Source: CBDTTW01 sp965363675
GTDB lineage: Bacteria; Bacteroidota; Rhodothermia; Rhodothermales; DASSAV01
Reading direction: 5' to 3'
Assembly: GCA_965363675.1 (NCBI GenBank)
Contig: CBDTTW010000113.1
Span: 1 to 9,963 of the forward strand
DNA: 9,963 nucleotides
The translations under genes were made by a program, and so were the position numbers. Every line of letters starts with the position of its first letter. Position 1 is the stretch's first letter. Below are positions 6,535 to 9,963 of the stretch, one piece after another. The notes below the pieces were generated by a model, which was not told the DNA's origin, did not search any database, and was given only the letters and a program-made list of their open reading frames with translations.

Positions 6535-7194
6535 TCACCAGAGCATCTCGCGGCGGGGCCGCAGCGGCAGCTTGCCGCGCCAGTACTGGATGAGCACGAA
6601 GCCGATGACCATGCCGCCGAGGTGCGCAAAGTGCGCCACGCCCGGGCTTGTGTTCGCCAGCCCCGCCCATAGCTCGATCACGCCGTAGAAGATCACCATG
6701 TACTTGGCCTTGACCGGCAGGAAGAAGTAGAAGTAGATCTCCTGGTTGGGAAACATCATCCCGAAGGCCAGCAAAATGCCGAAAACGCCGCCCGAGGCGC
6801 CCACCGTCGGGTAGGGGCGCAGGCTCATCGAGGCCACGACGAGCTGCGCGACGGCGGCCCCGATGACGCAGGCAAAGTAGAACAGCCCGAAGCGCCGCGA
6901 GCCCCACGCGTTCTCGACCTGCACGCCGAACATGTAGAGCGCGAGCATGTTGAAAAACAAGTGCCCGAAGCCGCCGTGCAGAAACGCGTAGCTGACGAGC
7001 TGCCACGGGTAAAACGACGGGTACCCCGACGGCTCGAAGCTGAGGGGCCAGAGCGCCAGCCACCGCAGCAGCAGCTCGTTGGTCGAGGGGACCATCTGCG
7101 CCAGAAAGAACAGCCCGTTCAGGATGAGCAGGTTCTTGATGACCGGTGGAAAGGCCGAGAAGCCGGTCGTCGGCTGGTATGCGTATTGGGCCAT
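6535..7194 (-). CDS. Rhomboid-family intramembrane serine protease (rhomboid 2)
   Basis: A 219-residue rhomboid without extra domains. It has six membrane helices. Helix 2 carries His78 and Asn82 (GHLFFN), the active-site serine is Ser134 in VGASGGVFG, and the catalytic His191 lies in HFAHLGGMVIGF. The segment at 14-30 (AFPPVIKNLLILNGLFF) is the typical Bacteroidota-type N-terminus. These enzymes cleave transmembrane segments within the inner membrane; the substrate cannot be read from the sequence. The frame opens at a TTG (7200), but the ATG at 7194 two codons later (MAQYAYQPTTG) is the better start. No Shine-Dalgarno sequence is seen. It is the first gene of the minus-strand block and is transcribed away from the PBP gene across a 218-base divergent region. 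It resembles rhomboid 1 in motifs and order, suggesting an old duplication. Confidence 0.94.
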   Translation of the reverse strand: MAQYAYQPTTGFSAFPPVIKNLLILNGLFFLAQMVPSTNELLLRWLALWPLSFEPSGYPSFYPWQLVSYAFLHGGFGHLFFNMLALYMFGVQVENAWGSRRFGLFYFACVIGAAVAQLVVASMSLRPYPTVGASGGVFGILLAFGMMFPNQEIYFYFFLPVKAKYMVIFYGVIELWAGLANTSPGVAHFAHLGGMVIGFVLIQYWRGKLPLRPRREMLW

Positions 7195-7412
7195 GAGCAA
7201 AAGGCGCAGGTGGGCGGAGGGCAGCGCTGCTAAAATAGGGCGCGAAACGCCGGTTGCCGCTTCCGGGGCCGGCGGGCCGCAAACGGCGCCCTGCGGCCCT
7301 CGGGCGTAATGATCCGGTTACCCCCGGCGGCGGCGGGGATGAACCGGCGTTCCGGCGCGTTTGCTGTAGGAACGCGCGACCGCCGCGCCGCCTGACCCCA
7401 ACCGCCTTGCCC
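7195..7412. promoter_or_regulatory. Divergent intergenic region between rhomboid 2 and the PBP gene
   Basis: This 218-base region must hold the promoters of both divergent genes. An AT-rich island, TAAAATA, at 7231-7237 stands out in GC-rich surroundings and reads TATTTTA on the minus strand, 36 bases before the rhomboid 2 ATG, where a -10 element could be. A TAATGAT at 7307-7313 is a weaker candidate on the plus strand. An 8-bp inverted repeat (7274-7281 with 7292-7299, 10-base loop) lies between them. No ribosome-binding site precedes the PBP ATG at 7413. None of these assignments is firm. Confidence 0.35.
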
Positions 7413-9963
7413 ATGCCTTCACACGACGCCGATAGGTCCCGCGCCGGGCGCCCGCCTTTTCGCCGCCGCTTCCGGCGGGGGTGGTTCGCGGCCCTGGCGC
7501 TGCTGGGCAGCGGCCTGCTGACGCCGGCGGGCGTGGCGGCGCTCTACGCGCTCACGCTCGCGCCCGAGCTGCCCCGTCCCGGCCAGGTGCGCAACCCGGA
7601 CCTGAACCTGGCCGCGGTCGTCTACACCGCCGACGGCGTCGAGATCGGGCGGTTCTTCCACGAGAACCGCACCTGGGCGCCGCTCGAACGCATCTCGCCG
7701 CATGTGGTGCATGCGCTCGTGGCGACCGAAGACCACCGGTTCTACCGGCACTGGGGCGTCGATGTGCAACGCATGATCAGCTCGGCCTATTTCACGGCGC
7801 GCGGCGACGTGCAGGGCGGCTCGACGATCACGATGCAGCTCACGCGCAATCTCTACCCCGACATCGGCCGGGCGCCCTCCCTGGAGCGCAAGGTCAAAGA
7901 GATCCTGACGGCCTTCAAGATCGAGCGGGCGTACTCGAAGGACCACATCATCGAGATGTACCTGAACACGGTGCCTTTCGGGCGCAACGCCTTCGGCATC
8001 GAGGCCGCCGCCGAGACGTACTTCAGCAAGTCGGCGGCCGACCTCGACCCGGCCGAGAGCGCGCTGCTCGTCGGGATGCTCAAGGGCACGACGCGCTACA
8101 ACCCGATGCGCAACCCCGAGCCGGCGCGGGCGCGCCGCGACGTGGTGCTGGCGCTCATGGCGGCGCGCGGCGGCCTTGCCCCGGCCGACGCCCGCGCCTA
8201 CCGCGCCGAGCCGGTGCGCCTGCGCCCCCGCAGCCACAGCATCACGCGCAGCATCGCGCCGCACTTCGCCGAGTACGTGCGCGAGTGGCTGGAAGGCTGG
8301 GGCGCCGAGAACGGCTACGACGTGTACGGCGAGGGGCTGCACGTCTATACGACGCTCGACGCGCGGATGCAGGCGCAGGCGCTGGCCGCCGTCGAAGCGC
8401 AGGGGCGCCGCCTTCAGGCCGTGGCCGACTACGAGTGGAGCCGCGCCGCCGGCTACCATCTCGGCTCCGACGCCGACGCCTACGCGCGCCGCTCGGCCAA
8501 CGCCTTCGGCTACTTCTGGAACGCGCACCCGCGCCTCGTAGACGAGTACCTCCGCGCCGACGCCGCCTACGGCCGCCTCCGGGCGGAGGGCCGCGCCCCC
8601 GCCGACGCCCTCCGCCTGCTCCGCGCCGACGCCGCCTTCATGGACTCGCTCCGCGCGGCGCGCACGCGCCTGGAGACGGGCCTGGTCGCCATCGAGCCGG
8701 GCACGGGATACGTCCGCGCGTGGGTGGGCGGGCGCGACTTCGAGGCCGACCAGTTCGACAAGGTGGGCCTCGCCCGCCGCCAGCCCGGCTCGACGTTCAA
8801 GCCGTTCGTGTACACGGCCGCCGTCGATTGGGGTTACACGCCCGACCACCGCTTCCGCGATACCCTCACGACGCTCCAGATCGCCGGCTCGGACGAAACC
8901 TGGACGCCCCGCAACGCCGGAGGCCGCTACTCAGGAGCCGAGATGACGCTGCGCGAAGGGCTGGTCTACAGCAAGAACACCATCACGGCCCAACTCATGG
9001 CCGCCATCGGGCCGCAGGGCGTGGCCGCGTATGCCCGCCGCATGGGCGTGACGAGTCCGCTGGAGGAAGTGCCTTCGCTGGGCCTGGGCACGAGCGAGGT
9101 GACGCTGCTCGAAATGACCTCGGCCTACGCCACGCTCGCCGCCGGAGGCGTGCGCACGCCCCCCGTCATCGTCACGCGGATCGAGGACAAGGAAGGCCAT
9201 GTGCTGGCCTCGTTCGACCCGCACCCCCGCAAGGCCATCTCGATGCATACGGCCTACACCGTGCTCGACATGCTGCGCGACGTAGTGCGCCGGGGCACCG
9301 GCTCGCCGGTGCGGTGGATGTTCGGCATCGACGGGGACGTGGCCGGCAAGACCGGCACCACGCAAAACGGCGCCGACGGCTGGTTCCTGCTGATGCACCC
9401 GAACCTGGTGACGGGCGCGTGGGTGGGCTTCAACGACCGCCGCATCACGTTCCGTTCGAGCTACTGGGGCCAGGGCGGCCACAACGCCCTGTACGTGGCA
9501 GGCGGCTTCGTGCGCGGCCTGCTCGGCGAGGGGCTGCTGCCGCGCGAGGCGGTTTTCAGCCCGCCGCCGGGCTATGCGCCGCCCGCACCGTTCGAGGAGC
9601 CCGAGGTGCAGGACGCCTACCTGGAGGGCTGGTCTGACCCGTTCGCGCCCTACGAGGCCGCCTACGATACGGTGGGGGCCGCCTCGCCTTACGGCCGGCC
9701 GCGCCCCTCCGACGCCGACTCGGTGCGCGCCTTCCCGGCCGAGGCGACGCGTGCGCCGAAGGCCGCCGCCGAGGCGCTTCCCGCCGCCGAAGCCGTTCCC
9801 CTCCCGGCCGAAAGCGCGGCTCGCCCCGCCGAGGCGCTGCCCGCCGCCGTGGCGCCCGCCGCCGCTGCGCCCACCGAGGCGGCCCCGGCGCCGCTCAAGC
9901 CGGCGCCTTCGGAAGGCGCCCCCTCCGAAGGCGCCCCCTCCGAAGGCGCCCCCTCCGAAGGCG
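7413..9963 (+). CDS. Class A penicillin-binding protein, PBP1A type (3' end outside the window)
   Basis: A bifunctional peptidoglycan synthase, 850 codons visible with no stop before the edge. A short, very basic cytoplasmic N-terminus precedes one membrane anchor (about 24-48). The GT51 glycosyltransferase domain follows: catalytic Glu106 in TEDHRFYRHWGVD, GGSTITMQLTRNL (135-147), KVKEIL with Glu163, and EMYLNTVPFG (181-190). A linker leads to the transpeptidase domain: Ser460 and Lys463 in PGSTFKP, SKN at 520-522, and KTGTT at 646-650. All catalytic residues are present. It polymerises lipid II and cross-links the peptides outside the inner membrane, and is a beta-lactam target. After about residue 712 the chain becomes Pro-rich, then an Ala/Pro/Glu tail with few hydrophobics, ending in APSEG repeats. 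The ATG at 7413 puts the basic segment and anchor at the N-terminus. Many shadow frames overlap it because of the GC content. Confidence 0.96.
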   Translation, partial: MPSHDADRSRAGRPPFRRRFRRGWFAALALLGSGLLTPAGVAALYALTLAPELPRPGQVRNPDLNLAAVVYTADGVEIGRFFHENRTWAPLERISPHVVHALVATEDHRFYRHWGVDVQRMISSAYFTARGDVQGGSTITMQLTRNLYPDIGRAPSLERKVKEILTAFKIERAYSKDHIIEMYLNTVPFGRNAFGIEAAAETYFSKSAADLDPAESALLVGMLKGTTRYNPMRNPEPARARRDVVLALMAARGGLAPADARAYRAEPVRLRPRSHSITRSIAPHFAEYVREWLEGWGAENGYDVYGEGLHVYTTLDARMQAQALAAVEAQGRRLQAVADYEWSRAAGYHLGSDADAYARRSANAFGYFWNAHPRLVDEYLRADAAYGRLRAEGRAPADALRLLRADAAFMDSLRAARTRLETGLVAIEPGTGYVRAWVGGRDFEADQFDKVGLARRQPGSTFKPFVYTAAVDWGYTPDHRFRDTLTTLQIAGSDETWTPRNAGGRYSGAEMTLREGLVYSKNTITAQLMAAIGPQGVAAYARRMGVTSPLEEVPSLGLGTSEVTLLEMTSAYATLAAGGVRTPPVIVTRIEDKEGHVLASFDPHPRKAISMHTAYTVLDMLRDVVRRGTGSPVRWMFGIDGDVAGKTGTTQNGADGWFLLMHPNLVTGAWVGFNDRRITFRSSYWGQGGHNALYVAGGFVRGLLGEGLLPREAVFSPPPGYAPPAPFEEPEVQDAYLEGWSDPFAPYEAAYDTVGAASPYGRPRPSDADSVRAFPAEATRAPKAAAEALPAAEAVPLPAESAARPAEALPAAVAPAAAAPTEAAPAPLKPAPSEGAPSEGAPSEGAPSEG
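9903..9963 (+). repeat. Tandem 15-bp repeat encoding APSEG, cut by the window edge
   Basis: Four in-frame 15-base units encode Ala-Pro-Ser-Glu-Gly: 9903-9917, 9918-9932, 9933-9947 and 9948-9962. Units 2 to 4 are identical (GCCCCCTCCGAAGGC). The first differs in the Ala, Pro and Ser codons but encodes the same residues. Unit 1 with the start of unit 2 also forms a 9-bp inverted repeat (9902-9910 with 9912-9920, one-base loop). The array continues beyond the last base, so its copy number is unknown. It extends the Ala/Pro/Glu-rich tail of the PBP. Confidence 0.95.

Noticed and set aside
6420..6629. N-terminal extension of rhomboid 1 up to an ATG at 6629
   Set aside because: The added 70 residues overlap the rhomboid 2 coding end, are Cys/Ser/Arg/Pro-rich and lack rhomboid features. 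The GTG at 6419 gives a normal rhomboid N-terminus.
6416..7414. Minus-strand frame of 332 codons overlapping rhomboid 2 and the divergent region
   Set aside because: It is out of frame with rhomboid 2, has no motifs and would cover the intergenic promoter region.
7419..8849. Long minus-strand open frame (476 codons) opposite the PBP gene
   Set aside because: Its product is Ala/Arg/Val/Gly-rich with no recognisable domain, and it lies opposite a gene with every catalytic motif of a PBP. It is a GC-driven shadow.
7481..9637. Plus-strand open frame of 718 codons in another frame over the PBP gene
   Set aside because: Arg/Pro/Gly-rich low-complexity product, with no motifs. The true PBP frame starts at 7413 and stays open to the window end.
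9903..9963. Regular 15-base repeats considered as a CRISPR array or a DNA-level iteron
   Set aside because: The units are directly adjacent with no spacers, keep the PBP reading frame and encode APSEG, so they are a coding minisatellite.

Overview
The window is high-GC chromosomal DNA (about two-thirds GC by eye) and almost entirely coding. The gene set, the scarcity of clear Shine-Dalgarno sequences, and several families typical of the Bacteroidota/Rhodothermota group point to a GC-rich Rhodothermota-like bacterium. Those families are a GWxTD-domain exported protein, a pair of rhomboids of which one carries a C-terminal helical tail, and a membrane-anchored endonuclease/exonuclease/phosphatase protein. 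The lineage is inferred from gene families, not from a marker gene.

Layout: seven genes run leftward on the minus strand from about 7194 to 5, and one long gene runs rightward from 7413 off the right edge. In minus-strand transcription order they are: rhomboid 2 (7194-6535), rhomboid 1 with a C-terminal tail (6419-5475), a three-helix membrane-anchored EEP-family hydrolase (5456-4356), ispG (4278-3181), a PgsA-like CDP-alcohol phosphatidyltransferase (3124-2507), ftsY (2442-1492) and an exported GWxTD-domain protein (1339-5). Gaps are 18 to 152 bases. The 18-base gap between rhomboid 1 and the EEP gene suggests co-transcription. Several other gaps hold GC-rich hairpins, and the one just after ftsY ends in a short T tract like an intrinsic terminator. 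The 218-base divergent region 7195-7412 separates this block from a class A penicillin-binding protein (PBP1A type) with all its glycosyltransferase and transpeptidase motifs. The PBP has a long Ala/Pro/Glu-rich C-terminal tail that ends, at the window edge, inside a tandem 15-base repeat.

The common theme is the cell envelope. FtsY docks ribosomes for membrane-protein insertion, the PgsA-like enzyme makes phospholipid, IspG makes isoprenoid precursors (including those for undecaprenyl phosphate), the PBP consumes lipid II, and rhomboids cleave membrane proteins. No mobile element, CRISPR array, RNA gene or defence system is visible. I did not find a convincing new system. The most checkable oddities are the APSEG repeat tail of the PBP, a Glu-to-Asp change in a metal-binding motif of the EEP protein, a shared TATCTTGA element upstream of two genes, and the GC-rich hairpins between genes. 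Several gene starts were moved inward from the longest possible ORF.
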